Origin: Rhizobium sp. Root1334
Lineage (GTDB): Bacteria > Pseudomonadota > Alphaproteobacteria > Rhizobiales > Rhizobiaceae
NCBI RefSeq assembly: GCF_001426665.1
Contig: NZ_LMEY01000001.1
Coordinates: 626,054 to 690,053 of the forward strand
Direction: 5' to 3'
DNA: 64,000 nucleotides
Part shown: in pieces, positions 50,772 through 61,227 of the stretch
How the letters are laid out: each line of letters starts with the position of its first letter
How positions within the stretch are numbered: position 1 is the stretch's first letter
Made by a program: the position numbers and the translations under genes
Notes under the pieces: generated by a model
Told to the model about the DNA's origin: nothing
What the model saw: the letters and a program-made list of their open reading frames with translations, nothing else
Databases searched by the model: none

Positions 50772-53700
50772 ATGCCCGCAAAATCGTATCCCTTTATCGA
50801 CATCGCCGTTCATGAACGGGTGCGGGAGCATTTTGCCAGGGGCGATGCCGCCGTCCTGTTTTCGCCCGACATGAGCCAGGTGCTGTGGTCGAATGGCGAA
50901 GGTGCCTTCCTGTTCGGGCTGCCGTCGATCTACGATTTCATCGATAGCGGCGCCAACCGCAACGATGCCGCCTACCGCCAGATGGAGGCGGCTGCCCGTC
51001 AGCTGAAGCGCAGCGGCGACAGCCGGACATTCCTGATGCGGATCGCTTCCGGCTTCCAGCGCGCCTCGGTCAGCGCATCCGTCGAGATGATCACCGTGCG
51101 GCCTGGCGAGACGGCCATCCTCTTTGCAGCTCCTCGCGGCGGCAAACTGCTTGCCATTCAGGATCGTGCAGCACGGATGATCTCGGGCTTCGACGACCCG
51201 GACACGCATATGGCTGTGCTGGACGGCGACGGCGCCGTGCTGGCCGCCTCGCCGGGGTTCAGGGCTTTGGCCATGACACCGCAGACATGCCGCTCGCTGG
51301 TGACGGCTGTCAGCCGCGACAGCGACTGGCTGCTCAAGCGGCCGATCCCGACGGGCAAGGGCCATCTGCCGGCGGCAATCGGCAAGCTCTCCGAGCGCCC
51401 TGCCCTGCATCTGCTGTTTGCGGTCGAGACCATTTTGGGTAATCTCGATCCTGGAACGGATTTTCAGGAGATTGCAGATGCCGATGGTACGCCGGCCGTG
51501 CCAGAACCAGATGCAAGCCAGACCGCCGCTCCACTTCTGTCACCAGTCGCGCTGCCTGCCGATGTGATCGACGAGATCGGGCAGATCGAGGAAATCACGC
51601 CGGAAGACGATGGCTTCATCGATGCCGGTGATGACAGTGATTCAGCCGCAGAAACAGAGCAGCCTTCCGCTGAAGATACCGCGGCTCCTGCTGACCCTGT
51701 GACCGAAGAGGCAGCCCCGCATCTGCCGGCGCCATCTCAATCACAGCCGGAACACATCGTTTCTGAGACAGCCGGGCCGGAGGAGACGTCCGAAGCTCAG
51801 GTGCTTGACGAAGCCACCATTCTACCGGAAGCCGATGAAAAGGCGGCCGGCGAGATCGAGCGTGGCGAAACACCACCGGCAGAAACTCCGGAAGAGCCCG
51901 TCCAGGGCAGCGTTGCGCCGGATGAGACGATGGCGGCCCAGAGCGCGAGAGACACCGCGGATGGCGAAATCGCCGCGGATGGCGTGGCAGACGATGTTCC
52001 CCTCCCTCCTGCCGATAGCGCACCAGATGAAACCCTTGGAGAAGACGCTGGCGTAACCGGGCCTGTGCAGGGTTTCGTCTTCAACCCGAACAGCCGCGCC
52101 GTCCGCTTCGTCTGGAAGATTGATGCAGACGGGCGATTCAGCGAGATTTCCGAGGAATTCGCAACCGCCGTCGGGCCGAACGCGGCCGATATTACCGGCC
52201 AGAGCTTTAGCGATCTGGCGGACCGTTATAACCTTGATCCCGGCAATACGATCAGCGAGCTTTTGAAGCGGCGCGACACCTGGTCGGGCAAGACGATCTA
52301 CTGGCCGGTTGAGGGTACGCGCCTGCAGGTACCGGTCGATCTTGCCGCCCTTCCGACCTATTCGCGCAACCGCGAATTCGACGGTTTCCGCGGCTTCGGC
52401 ATCGTACGCGTGGCCGATACGATTAATGACGATCAGGCCATGGGCCTGACGTTCAGCCCGCCGGCTACTGCCGAAGAGACTGTTGCAGACGAAGTGGATG
52501 GCGCGGCGGAAGTTCTGCTGCCCGCAGATCACGACGTGGTGGCAGAAGCCCCGCACGAGGCGGAAGAACATGCCCCGTCAGCGGAGCATAGTGAGGCTCT
52601 GAGCGAACCGGCGGACAGCGCGGCATCCGAACCGGCCGCATCTGAGGAGGATAGCGCGAGCCAACCTGCCGAGCCGACCAACGAACCGGCGGCAGTTGAC
52701 GACCAGGAAGACCCTTTCCGCGGCGAACGCCCGGCGCTGAAGCTCGTCGAGACAGCGGGACGCCGCATATCCGACAAGGTGGTCCAACTCGACAATCACC
52801 GCCCGGGCACCGAACCCTTGAGCCGCAGCGAACAGGCCGCCTTTCGCGAGATCGCCCGTCAACTCGGCGAGAATTTCGGCAAACGTCCGAACGAGGCTGT
52901 GGCTGCCACAGACGGGACGACCGTTCAAACGCCGGTACGCGAAGATGCTTCGCCGAACATCGAGGCGGCCGTCGAGGATGGCCGGAACGGAAGCGAGGAT
53001 CGCGCAGGCGGCAACGAGATCGTCGAGCCGCCTGCCGAAGAGGTCCAGCCACCCGCTCCGATCGTGCCTGCCCGTACCAGCGGCAACAGCAGCCTGACGC
53101 CGGAAATCCTCGACAATCTTCCGCTCGCCCTTCTGGTCCATAGCGGCGACGACCTGTTTCACGCCAATTCCGAATTCCTGGCGCTCACGGGCTATTCCGA
53201 TCTGGACGAGCTGCGCGAGGAAGGTGGGATCGACGCCCTTTTCGCTGGCGACGAGGATGACCTGTTCGACTTGCCGGATGGCACGATGATGCTGATCCGC
53301 AATGACGGCCAACTCGTGCCAGTCTCGGCACGGCTCCAGTCGATCCGCTGGGAGGACAAGAACGCGCTGATGATGGCGCTTTCGGCAACGCAGACGGCGG
53401 CTGCGCCTCTCGCTGCCGAAATCCAGCCGGCCGACGCAGCCGAAGAGCCTGCCGAAGTGCTGGAACTTCAGGCGCTCCGCATGGAAGCGGAAGAACTCCA
53501 CTCCATTCTTGAGACGGCAACCGATGGCGTTGTCGTCGTCGGTGCCGAGGGTGAGATCCGCTCGGTCAACCGGTCAGCCAGCGCCCTGTTCAATTATGAT
53601 GACGGCGAAGTCCGCGGCAAACCTTTTGCCATGCTGTTTGCCCATGAGAGCCAAAAGGCCGTGCTCGATTACCTCGCCGGGCTTTCCGGCCATGGCGTCG

Positions 53701-54593
53701 CCAGCGTGCTGAACGATGGCCGGGAAGTGATCGGCCGCGAAGCGTCCGGCGGCTTCATCCCGCTGTTCATGACCATGGGCCGCCTGTCCTCCTCCAATGG
53801 TTTCTGCGCCGTCATCCGCGACATCACGCAGTGGAAGCGGACGGAGGAAGAATTGCGCAACGCCAAGCGGGCCGCCGAAACCGCCAACGCCCACAAAAGC
53901 GATTTCCTCGCCCGCGTCAGCCACGAAATCCGCACGCCGCTCAACGCGATCATCGGCTTTTCCGACATGATGGCAAGCGAGCATTTCGGCCCGATCGGCA
54001 ATCCACGTTACGTCGAATATGCCGGTGACATCGGCCGCTCCGGCCGTCATGTGCTCGATATCGTCAATGATCTGCTGGATATCTCGAAGATCGAAGCCGG
54101 CGAGATGGACCTCGACTTTACCGCCGTCGAGATCAACGATGCCGTCTCGGAAGCCGTGTCCCTGGTTCAGCCGCAGGCCAACAGCCAGCGGGTGATCATC
54201 CGCACCTCCCTGTCGGGATCGGTTCCGAACGTGGTTGCCGACAACCGTTCGATCAAGCAGATCGCGCTCAACATCCTGTCCAATGCCATCCGCTTCACCC
54301 CGTCCGGCGGCCAGATCGTCGTGTCGACCGCCTATGAGGCGAATGGCAGTGTCATCCTACGGATCCGCGACACCGGCGTCGGCATGACACGCACCGAGCT
54401 TGAGCAGGCCATGAAGCCGTTCCGCCAGGTGACCACCGGCGCCCGCAAGCGCGGCGACGGCACCGGCCTTGGGCTACCGCTGACCAAGGCGATGGCGGAG
54501 GCAAACCGCGCGCATTTCTCAATCAACTCGGCCCCCAACGAAGGCACGCTGGTGGAGATTTCCTTCCCGTCGCAGCGGGTGCTGGCGAACTAG
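50772..54593 (+). CDS. PAS-containing sensor histidine kinase, CbrA/PdhS-like
   Basis: A 1273-residue cytoplasmic kinase of the PleC/DivJ family. N-terminal region about 1-230. An acidic, Ala/Pro/Glu-rich linker covers about 235-425 and recurs at about 560-770. PAS-like domains begin near 435 (FVWKIDADGRFSEISEEFA), 778 (ILDNLPLALLVHSGDDLFHA) and 908 (SILETATDGVVVVGAEGEI). HisKA has FLARVSHEIRTPLNAIIGFS near 1045-1064, followed by GNPRYVEYAGDIGRSG, and HATPase has LNILSNAIRFTP and GDGTGLGLPLTKA. CbrA in Sinorhizobium and PdhS proteins control DivK/CtrA and the cell cycle; assignment rests on context. The ATG is at MPAKSYPFID. Confidence 0.87.
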   Translation: MPAKSYPFIDIAVHERVREHFARGDAAVLFSPDMSQVLWSNGEGAFLFGLPSIYDFIDSGANRNDAAYRQMEAAARQLKRSGDSRTFLMRIASGFQRASVSASVEMITVRPGETAILFAAPRGGKLLAIQDRAARMISGFDDPDTHMAVLDGDGAVLAASPGFRALAMTPQTCRSLVTAVSRDSDWLLKRPIPTGKGHLPAAIGKLSERPALHLLFAVETILGNLDPGTDFQEIADADGTPAVPEPDASQTAAPLLSPVALPADVIDEIGQIEEITPEDDGFIDAGDDSDSAAETEQPSAEDTAAPADPVTEEAAPHLPAPSQSQPEHIVSETAGPEETSEAQVLDEATILPEADEKAAGEIERGETPPAETPEEPVQGSVAPDETMAAQSARDTADGEIAADGVADDVPLPPADSAPDETLGEDAGVTGPVQGFVFNPNSRAVRFVWKIDADGRFSEISEEFATAVGPNAADITGQSFSDLADRYNLDPGNTISELLKRRDTWSGKTIYWPVEGTRLQVPVDLAALPTYSRNREFDGFRGFGIVRVADTINDDQAMGLTFSPPATAEETVADEVDGAAEVLLPADHDVVAEAPHEAEEHAPSAEHSEALSEPADSAASEPAASEEDSASQPAEPTNEPAAVDDQEDPFRGERPALKLVETAGRRISDKVVQLDNHRPGTEPLSRSEQAAFREIARQLGENFGKRPNEAVAATDGTTVQTPVREDASPNIEAAVEDGRNGSEDRAGGNEIVEPPAEEVQPPAPIVPARTSGNSSLTPEILDNLPLALLVHSGDDLFHANSEFLALTGYSDLDELREEGGIDALFAGDEDDLFDLPDGTMMLIRNDGQLVPVSARLQSIRWEDKNALMMALSATQTAAAPLAAEIQPADAAEEPAEVLELQALRMEAEELHSILETATDGVVVVGAEGEIRSVNRSASALFNYDDGEVRGKPFAMLFAHESQKAVLDYLAGLSGHGVASVLNDGREVIGREASGGFIPLFMTMGRLSSSNGFCAVIRDITQWKRTEEELRNAKRAAETANAHKSDFLARVSHEIRTPLNAIIGFSDMMASEHFGPIGNPRYVEYAGDIGRSGRHVLDIVNDLLDISKIEAGEMDLDFTAVEINDAVSEAVSLVQPQANSQRVIIRTSLSGSVPNVVADNRSIKQIALNILSNAIRFTPSGGQIVVSTAYEANGSVILRIRDTGVGMTRTELEQAMKPFRQVTTGARKRGDGTGLGLPLTKAMAEANRAHFSINSAPNEGTLVEISFPSQRVLAN

Positions 54594-54620
54594 CCAAGGA
54601 GGAATGGGAGACGGCGGCAG

Positions 54621-55676
54621 TCACGTGCCAGATGGTGGCGGTTGCCGGTTCTGCTCGCGCCAGGAGACGGGACTGAGGGACGTGACCCGCCGGAACTCGC
54701 GGTTGAAGTTCGATTTCGTCTGGAAGCCGCATTCGAACATGACGGCAGTCACCGGCATGCCGGTCTCGCGGAGCAGCCGGCAGGCCTCGGCAATTCGAAA
54801 ATCATTGATGTACTGAGAGACGTTCTTGCCCGCGAGCCGGTTGACCGCGCCGGAAATCTGGCGGGCCGGGACGCCTGCGCGCCGGGCCAGCCGCGACAGG
54901 GTCAGGTTTTCGTCGCGTGATAATTTCTGATCCACCAGCAGACGATCGATCTTATCAAGGATGTCGCGGTCCTGTGCAACCAGAGACAGGAGGTGGTCGC
55001 CGCTCGGGACCGGCACGGGAGCCGCACGCTCACGGGCGGCGACAAGAGCGGTGACGCCCAGCAGGAACAACCCCAAAAGATTGGCATTGCCGATGAGCAG
55101 CGCCATATTCTTCCCCTTGCTCCACTCGAATTCCAGCAGGATTACCAGGTCGAACAAGGCTGAAAGGCAAAGCCAGGCAGCGGCCAAAAACAGGGCGCGA
55201 TGCGCGGCAATAGCGCCTTCGAAGCGCGCATCGTCCAATCCGTCGGCACCGCCGCGGGCAAGATCCAGTAGCGCGAGCGCATATCCGACGAACAGAGCGA
55301 TCAGGGCAATATCGATCAATTCGGGCGCCAGAAGCAGCAACGCGACCATCGCGAATGGCGGCGCAGCATGCATCCAGCTCATCCTGCCAGTTGCCGATCC
55401 CTCATGATGAACCAAACTGCGGAAACTTGCCCATACGAGAGGCGGTACAGCGCTCGGCAAGATTGGAAGGATGAATTGCAGCGTCTCGATGCCGTAGCCC
55501 CATCGCAAGCCGACAATAATCGACTGAACCGCACAGACGGCGACCAGAGCCAGGAATGGCCGGTTTCCCTTGGAAGGTTCCGTGCTGCGCAAGATCGCGG
55601 CCAGCAGGATGAGGAGCAGCAAGGCGACGACAAACGGCAGGGGCACGAAGATCAAGGGACGTCCTTTGCGTGGCAT
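54621..55676 (-). CDS. membrane-bound AraC-family regulator
   Basis: A 351-residue protein with about seven hydrophobic segments in residues 7-220 and an AraC-type DNA-binding domain at about 250-345 (LSRLARRAGVPARQISGAVN, then VTAVMFECGFQTKSNFNREFRRV). This architecture occurs in membrane-integral regulators that respond to envelope or small-molecule signals. The first in-frame ATG is used; its ribosome binding site is weak. It is divergent from the secreted hydrolase, which is its likely target. Confidence 0.85.
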   Translation of the reverse strand: MPRKGRPLIFVPLPFVVALLLLILLAAILRSTEPSKGNRPFLALVAVCAVQSIIVGLRWGYGIETLQFILPILPSAVPPLVWASFRSLVHHEGSATGRMSWMHAAPPFAMVALLLLAPELIDIALIALFVGYALALLDLARGGADGLDDARFEGAIAAHRALFLAAAWLCLSALFDLVILLEFEWSKGKNMALLIGNANLLGLFLLGVTALVAARERAAPVPVPSGDHLLSLVAQDRDILDKIDRLLVDQKLSRDENLTLSRLARRAGVPARQISGAVNRLAGKNVSQYINDFRIAEACRLLRETGMPVTAVMFECGFQTKSNFNREFRRVTSLSPVSWREQNRQPPPSGT

Positions 55677-55795
55677 TCAATGCGTCAATGTTGGCCCATA
55701 TCGCGATTCGAGACGACCTGGATCGTGATCTAGGAAGCGGTCAGGCCAAGCAACCGTGATCATGCGGATGTTCGACCAAACCAAGCGAGATCCTC

Positions 55796-56863
55796 ATGAA
55801 CCTTTTTCAAGCCTTTTGTTCCCTCATCCTTCCCATCACATTCGCCGTTCCCTGCCATGCAGCCGAAGTCGGCATGCGCCAAATCAGTGTAGCCGCGCCT
55901 GAGCGCGAGCGCGATCTTACCGTTACTGTCTGGTATCCTGCAGAGGCCGGCGGCGAGCCTGTCCTTGTCGGCGACAACAAGATCTTCAAGGGCGCACTCG
56001 CCTTTCGCGATGCGCCGCTCATCAAAAGGAACTTTCCGCTCGTAGTGATGTCGCATGGCTCGGGTGGCCGTATCGAAGCCATGACCTGGCTTGCGACCGA
56101 ACTCGCCAAGGCAGGCTTTGTCGTTGCAGGCCCCAATCATCCCGGCACGACCAGCGGCGACTCGACCCCGGCCGACACGCCAAAACTCTGGGAGCGCACG
56201 CAGGACCTGTCCGCAGTGATCGACGCCCTCACGACGGACACGCATTGGAGCGGCGCTATCGACGCTGCCCGCATCGGGGTCGTCGGCTTCTCGCTTGGCG
56301 GGGCCACCGCCATGGAGATCGCAGGCGCCCGGGCCAGCCTGGATGCCTATGCGCGCTATTGCGACACCTACACGAAATGGGATTGCGCCTGGTTTTCAGG
56401 CGAAAAGGGCTATGTGAACGACGAGCCGGTCAAGGTCGATAAAGTCGATCTGCGGACCATCGACAAGGCCCGTTTCGACCAGTCAAACCTTGATCGCCGT
56501 GTTCAAGCCGCCGTTCTCGTCGATCCGGGCCTAGCGCAGGCTTATGAAGCGGAAAGCCTGAAAGAGATCGTGATCCCGATGAGCTTCATCAATCTGGGCA
56601 GCAGCGGCACGATCCCCGCAGCCGTGATCGCCGACCGGTTGGCGAAGCTGCCTCCACAAGGTTCCTACGCGACGGTGGCCGGCGCCGACCATTTCAGCTT
56701 CCTGCCGGAATGCAAGCCGGGTGGAGCGGAAAAGCTGGTGACGTTTGGCGAGGTCGATCCAATTTGCACCGATAGCGGCACCCGCTCGCGGGCGGATATC
56801 CATACCGAACTGACGGGGCTGATCCGAGAGGCCTTGCGGAAGACGCTCAAGGATCGCCCCTAA
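55796..56863 (+). CDS. secreted alpha/beta hydrolase (dienelactone hydrolase type)
   Basis: A 355-residue hydrolase with a signal peptide (MNLFQAFCSLILPITFAVPC, cleavage after CHA-A). The oxyanion region is VVMSHGSGG, the nucleophile motif GFSLGG (S166) and the histidine is in GADHFSFLP. Cysteines are several (CDTYTKWDCAW; CKPG). The family fits the Pfam-type platelet-activating-factor-acetylhydrolase-like bacterial hydrolases; the substrate is unknown. The ribosome binding site (GCGAGA) is weak. Divergent from the AraC-family gene. Confidence 0.86.
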   Translation: MNLFQAFCSLILPITFAVPCHAAEVGMRQISVAAPERERDLTVTVWYPAEAGGEPVLVGDNKIFKGALAFRDAPLIKRNFPLVVMSHGSGGRIEAMTWLATELAKAGFVVAGPNHPGTTSGDSTPADTPKLWERTQDLSAVIDALTTDTHWSGAIDAARIGVVGFSLGGATAMEIAGARASLDAYARYCDTYTKWDCAWFSGEKGYVNDEPVKVDKVDLRTIDKARFDQSNLDRRVQAAVLVDPGLAQAYEAESLKEIVIPMSFINLGSSGTIPAAVIADRLAKLPPQGSYATVAGADHFSFLPECKPGGAEKLVTFGEVDPICTDSGTRSRADIHTELTGLIREALRKTLKDRP

Positions 56864-56888
56864 CACGGCATCTGTACCGTCGAGCAAC

Positions 56889-56918
56889 GAAAAAAAGAGG
56901 CAGCTTAAAAGCTGCCTC
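56889..56918 (-). terminator. terminator after acetoacetyl-CoA synthetase gene
   Basis: GAGGCAGCTT-TT-AAGCTGCCTC followed on the minus strand by TTTTTTTCG, in the gap between convergent genes. Confidence 0.8.
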
Positions 56919-57141
56919 GATAAGTTGAATGCTAAAACAGGTGCTCGAGAGGTAATGACATCATGTCTGCGCTGGCATCTCTGCCAAAGCCAACCCCACA
57001 TCGGGTGGCCTCAAGTTGAGATCAACATGCGCTGCCATTCGTAAACAAAACCTTTCCAGCTGACCCGCAAATTTTAAGTATCGGCCCGGAAGACCTAAGC
57101 TTTGGTTAATTCGGCGAACTTGAAATCGTTAACGCCGCCGC

Positions 57142-59094
57142 TCAATTTCCAAGCTCGGCGAGGTTGGCGTAGAGATCGAGCGCTTCCGGATTGGCCAGTG
57201 CTTCCTTGTTCTTGACGGGGCGGCCGTGCACGACTTCACGTACTGCAAGCTCGACGATCTTTCCGGATTTGGTCCGCGGAATATCGGTGACGGCGATGAT
57301 CTTGGCCGGCACGTGTCGCGGCGAAGCTCCGCTGCGGATTCTGGCCTTGATCGCCTTGACCAGATCGTCGCTCAAGACGATCCCTTTCGCCAACCGAACG
57401 AACAGGATGACGCGCACGTCGTCGTCCCAGTCCTGGCCGATGCAGATAGCTTCCGCCACTTCGTCCATCTGCTCGACCTGATTGTAGATTTCGGCCGTGC
57501 CGATGCGCACCCCGCCCGGATTGAGCGTCGCGTCGGAGCGGCCATGAATGACGATGCCGCCATGTTCGGTCCACTCGGCAAAATCGCCGTGGCACCAGAT
57601 ATTGTCGAAGCGCTCGAAATAGGCAGCCTTGTACTTGGCGCCCTCCGGGTCGTTCCAGAACATCACCGGCATCGAGGGAAACGCTTTGGTGCAGACAAGT
57701 TCGCCCTTTTCCTGGCGCACCGGCTGGCCGTCATCATCCCAGACATCCATAGCGAGGCCCAGACCCGGCCCCTGGATTTCGCCACGCCAGACCGGCTTCA
57801 GCGGATTGCCGAGCACGAAGCAGGAGACGATATCCGTGCCGCCGGAAATCGACGCCAGCTGGACATCCGGCTTTATGCCTTCGTAGACGAAGGAGAAGCC
57901 TTCGGGCGACAGCGGCGAACCGGTCGAGGTCATCAGCCGCAGCGACGACAGATCATGGGTGGAGACCGGCGTGAACCCGCCCTTGCGCACGGCGTCGATA
58001 TATTTTGCCGAGGTGCCGAAGATGGCGAACTGCTCGTCGCGGGCATAATCGAACAGCACGTTGCCATCGGGATGGAACGGCGAACCGTCGAACAGGCAGA
58101 GCGTTGCGCCGAGAGCCAGCCCGGAGACCAGCCAGTTCCACATCATCCACCCGCAGGTAGTAAAGTAGAACAGCTTTTCGCCCTCGCGCAGCCCGCAATG
58201 GAAACGATGCTCCTTGAGATGCTGCAGCAATGTGCCACCGGCCGAATGGACAATACATTTCGGAACGCCGGTCGTGCCGGAAGAGAAGAGAATATAGAGC
58301 GGATGCCCGAATGGCAGTGCAGCGAATTCAAGCTCGCCTGCAGTAAAGGGCTTGATGAAGCCAGCCAGTGTCCTGCCATTGTCGAGCGAAGCAGCGAGCG
58401 TTTCGGCATGACCGGCATAGGGGATGATCAGGGCAGGCACGCCGAGTTTCCGGGTAACCGCCTGGGCCTTCGCCGACACGTCCTGCAGCTTGCCGGCATA
58501 CCAGTAGCCGTCACAGGCGATGAACAGTTTCGGCTCGATCTGGCCGAACCGGTCGAGCACGCCCTGCTCGCCGAAATCCGGAGAACAGGACGACCAGATG
58601 GCACCGATGGACGCCGTTGCCAGCATCAGCGCAATGGTTTCCGGCATGTTCGGCATCATCGCGGCGACGCGGTCACCCTTGCCGATACCCTCTGCCTTCA
58701 AGGCCTGCTGCAGTCTTGAGACCAGCGCCCGCAGTTCATCGAAGGACATGCGCGACTGCACCTTGTCCTCGCCCCGGAAAACCAGAGCATCACCGCTGCC
58801 GGTATGGCGCAGGAGATTTTCGGCGAAATTGAGCGTGGCGTCCGGAAAAAACCGCGCGTCGAGCATGACGTCGCCGTTGATCAAAACTCGTTCGCCGCGA
58901 TTGCCGATGACGCCGCAATGGTCCCAGACCGCCGTCCAGAAGTCGGCACGCTCGGTGATCGACCACTGATGGAACCCATCATAGTCCGCAAAAGTCTTCG
59001 AAAAGCGTTGTCCGCACCAATCGATGAACGCCTTCATCGGCGTCTGTTCGATGAATTCTGCCGACGGTATCCACAGGGGCCGATCTGACTGCAT
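57142..59094 (-). CDS. acetoacetate-CoA ligase
   Basis: A 650-residue AMP-forming ligase (ANL family) with the acetoacetyl-CoA synthetase pattern: [20 protein letters not shown] (P-loop), [20 protein letters not shown], a [16 protein letters not shown] adenylate stretch, [20 protein letters not shown], and the A10 lysine in [10 protein letters not shown]. It activates acetoacetate, as needed for reuse of polyhydroxybutyrate breakdown products and ketone bodies. The ATG has GGAGGAAA 6 bases upstream. Related to acsA2 of Sinorhizobium (recollection). Confidence 0.93.
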   Translation of the reverse strand: MQSDRPLWIPSAEFIEQTPMKAFIDWCGQRFSKTFADYDGFHQWSITERADFWTAVWDHCGVIGNRGERVLINGDVMLDARFFPDATLNFAENLLRHTGSGDALVFRGEDKVQSRMSFDELRALVSRLQQALKAEGIGKGDRVAAMMPNMPETIALMLATASIGAIWSSCSPDFGEQGVLDRFGQIEPKLFIACDGYWYAGKLQDVSAKAQAVTRKLGVPALIIPYAGHAETLAASLDNGRTLAGFIKPFTAGELEFAALPFGHPLYILFSSGTTGVPKCIVHSAGGTLLQHLKEHRFHCGLREGEKLFYFTTCGWMMWNWLVSGLALGATLCLFDGSPFHPDGNVLFDYARDEQFAIFGTSAKYIDAVRKGGFTPVSTHDLSSLRLMTSTGSPLSPEGFSFVYEGIKPDVQLASISGGTDIVSCFVLGNPLKPVWRGEIQGPGLGLAMDVWDDDGQPVRQEKGELVCTKAFPSMPVMFWNDPEGAKYKAAYFERFDNIWCHGDFAEWTEHGGIVIHGRSDATLNPGGVRIGTAEIYNQVEQMDEVAEAICIGQDWDDDVRVILFVRLAKGIVLSDDLVKAIKARIRSGASPRHVPAKIIAVTDIPRTKSGKIVELAVREVVHGRPVKNKEALANPEALDLYANLAELGN

Positions 59095-59267
59095 TTTTTC
59101 CTCCGCTTCCCAAGCCAGCCTCTATATCATGCTGCGACGCAAGATAAACAGGCCGGGCAAATGAAGGCTGTGGCAGTTGCGACATTTCGCGTGTCAACCG
59201 TTTGATTTCCGAGCGATGAAAGCCTATCCAGAGGCCTTCAAAACGATTGAAAGTGCCCCGGACGGCC

Positions 59268-61091
59268 ATGAGGCAATTCTTCACCATCGCTAGCAGAAAA
59301 ATCGGATGGAAAGAGTTCTTTCTATCGCGAACCATCGCCTGGCTGCTTGTCGGTGCGGTTATCCTCACCGCCCTTTTCAAGATCGCCCTGCCGCTGTTCG
59401 TCTCCACCGCCAGCGTCAAAACGAACATGGAGAATGTTCTGTCGTCATGGACGGGCGCGCGGGCAAATATTGTGGGCGACCCGCAGATCAGCTTCTGGCC
59501 GCATCCGGTCCTGACGCTGCGCAATGTCACTTTCGAAGGCGGCGATGCGGCCGCCCCGGAACTGCTGGCGAAGGCTGACGCGATTGCCGCCGGTTTCGAC
59601 ATTCTCGCTGCCCTGCGCGGCACGCCCCTCTTTTACGACTTTCATCTGGTCAATCCGGTTTTCAAGGTGGAACGCCGGCTCGACGGAACGTTCAACTGGC
59701 GCCGTGCCGGCTGGATGGCTGATGCGATCGCCGATGCCTCGGGCAAGACGCCGTCGCCCGCCCGCAACACGCCGCTCGGCGATATCGAAATCATCAACGG
59801 CACACTCGAATTGACAGATCGTGTCACGTCCAGCGCCCATCGCGTCACGGCGATAACCGGTGCCGTGCAATGGCGGACGCCGACCGCGCGACTGAATGCC
59901 AGCCTTTCAGCTGTGATGAACGGCCAGCCTGTTCAATGGTCCATCACCTGCGACGAACCGCTGATGCTGCTATCGGGCCAGAACGGCACACTCCAGACGG
60001 CGTTCAGCTCCATACCGCTCACCTTCAGTTTCGACGGCAACGGCAATATTTCAAACCACCCCTTCGCCATCGGCCAGCTTCAGCTCAAAGCAAGATCGAC
60101 CAGCACGCTGGAAGCCTGGTTCAAAGGCCAGCCATTGCCACCCGCTGGCACCGGTGCCATTGCCGTCAATACCAGCGTGACGATGTCGGCGCAGGCCTGG
60201 AAAATGGACAATCTTTCGCTGTCCCTTGATGAATCCAACGCTACCGGCGTTCTTGGCATCGCCTGGAACGAGACGCGCGGGCCACGCATCGATGGAACGT
60301 TGGCCTTCGATCAGCTTGACCTGGCGCAGATTATTTCGTCCGCACAATCCGGCTCTGTACTCCCCCTCGACAGGACGCTACTCCAACAGTTCAACCTTGA
60401 TCTCCGCCTGTCGGCGCAGGAGGTCAGCTATGACACGGCCGCCCTGACGGATGTTGCCGCCGGCGTCATGGTGGAAAATGGCCGCGCGTCCATCGATGTC
60501 GGCGACGGCACTTTTGCCGGAGGCACGATCAGCGGCCGCATCGTTTTGGCCAACGGTGGCACCGAAGGTGGTCAGATGCAATTCGCCCTGAAGAATGCCG
60601 ACCTCGCCCCCGTTGCGGCCAGCCTTGGACTGACAGGGCCGCTGCCGCTGGGCCGAGGTATTCTGAGTGTCGATCTATCCGCCGACCGTCCCTTGCAGAC
60701 ACTGACCAAAGACGGCATTTCCGGCGAAATTCACTACTCAGCAAACAATGGCACCGTGGTGAATTTCGATCTGCCGGAGTTTGAGCGTCTTGCCGCGCAG
60801 GGCCGCGCCTTCAGCATCAGCCACGCCACCAATGGCTCCTTCCCCTTTATGACAGCGGATATCGCCGCGACCTTGCGCAAGGGCGTTGTCGAACTGACGA
60901 GCGCGGATATCACGGGCGAAGGCCGGACGCTGTCGCTTGCCGGGACCATTCCCGTCAGCAGTGGAACGCTTGCGCTGGTCGGCGGCGTCCGGGCTGGCGA
61001 TGACCCAACGCCTGCGACGCGTTTCTTTGTCGATGGCTCCTGGCCGAACCCACTCATTTCACCGCTGCCTGCGATTATCACACAGCCATGA
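59268..61091 (+). CDS. AsmA-like envelope protein
   Basis: A 607-residue protein with one N-terminal membrane segment (residues about 23-45, FLSRTIAWLLVGAVILTALF) and a long periplasmic beta-rich part typical of AsmA/TamB-type proteins, which bridge lipids between membranes. Recognisable are the N-terminal DPQISFWPHPVLTLRNVTF and repeated PVFKVERRLDGTFNW-type patches. The ATG is chosen; a TTG seven codons earlier with GAGG upstream is possible. It is followed by 136 bases without a gene before potI. Confidence 0.86.
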   Translation: MRQFFTIASRKIGWKEFFLSRTIAWLLVGAVILTALFKIALPLFVSTASVKTNMENVLSSWTGARANIVGDPQISFWPHPVLTLRNVTFEGGDAAAPELLAKADAIAAGFDILAALRGTPLFYDFHLVNPVFKVERRLDGTFNWRRAGWMADAIADASGKTPSPARNTPLGDIEIINGTLELTDRVTSSAHRVTAITGAVQWRTPTARLNASLSAVMNGQPVQWSITCDEPLMLLSGQNGTLQTAFSSIPLTFSFDGNGNISNHPFAIGQLQLKARSTSTLEAWFKGQPLPPAGTGAIAVNTSVTMSAQAWKMDNLSLSLDESNATGVLGIAWNETRGPRIDGTLAFDQLDLAQIISSAQSGSVLPLDRTLLQQFNLDLRLSAQEVSYDTAALTDVAAGVMVENGRASIDVGDGTFAGGTISGRIVLANGGTEGGQMQFALKNADLAPVAASLGLTGPLPLGRGILSVDLSADRPLQTLTKDGISGEIHYSANNGTVVNFDLPEFERLAAQGRAFSISHATNGSFPFMTADIAATLRKGVVELTSADITGEGRTLSLAGTIPVSSGTLALVGGVRAGDDPTPATRFFVDGSWPNPLISPLPAIITQP

Positions 61092-61227
61092 CCGGCGCAG
61101 ATCGGTAAGCCATTCGCGGCATTTATGAGATCACCAGCGAGCAAACGTGCGCGCAAATATCCTTGCACTGTATTCCTGCCGCACGAGAGAGAATGCGAAC
61201 GCGGCTGACGCGCCCGCTGTCTTCCCC

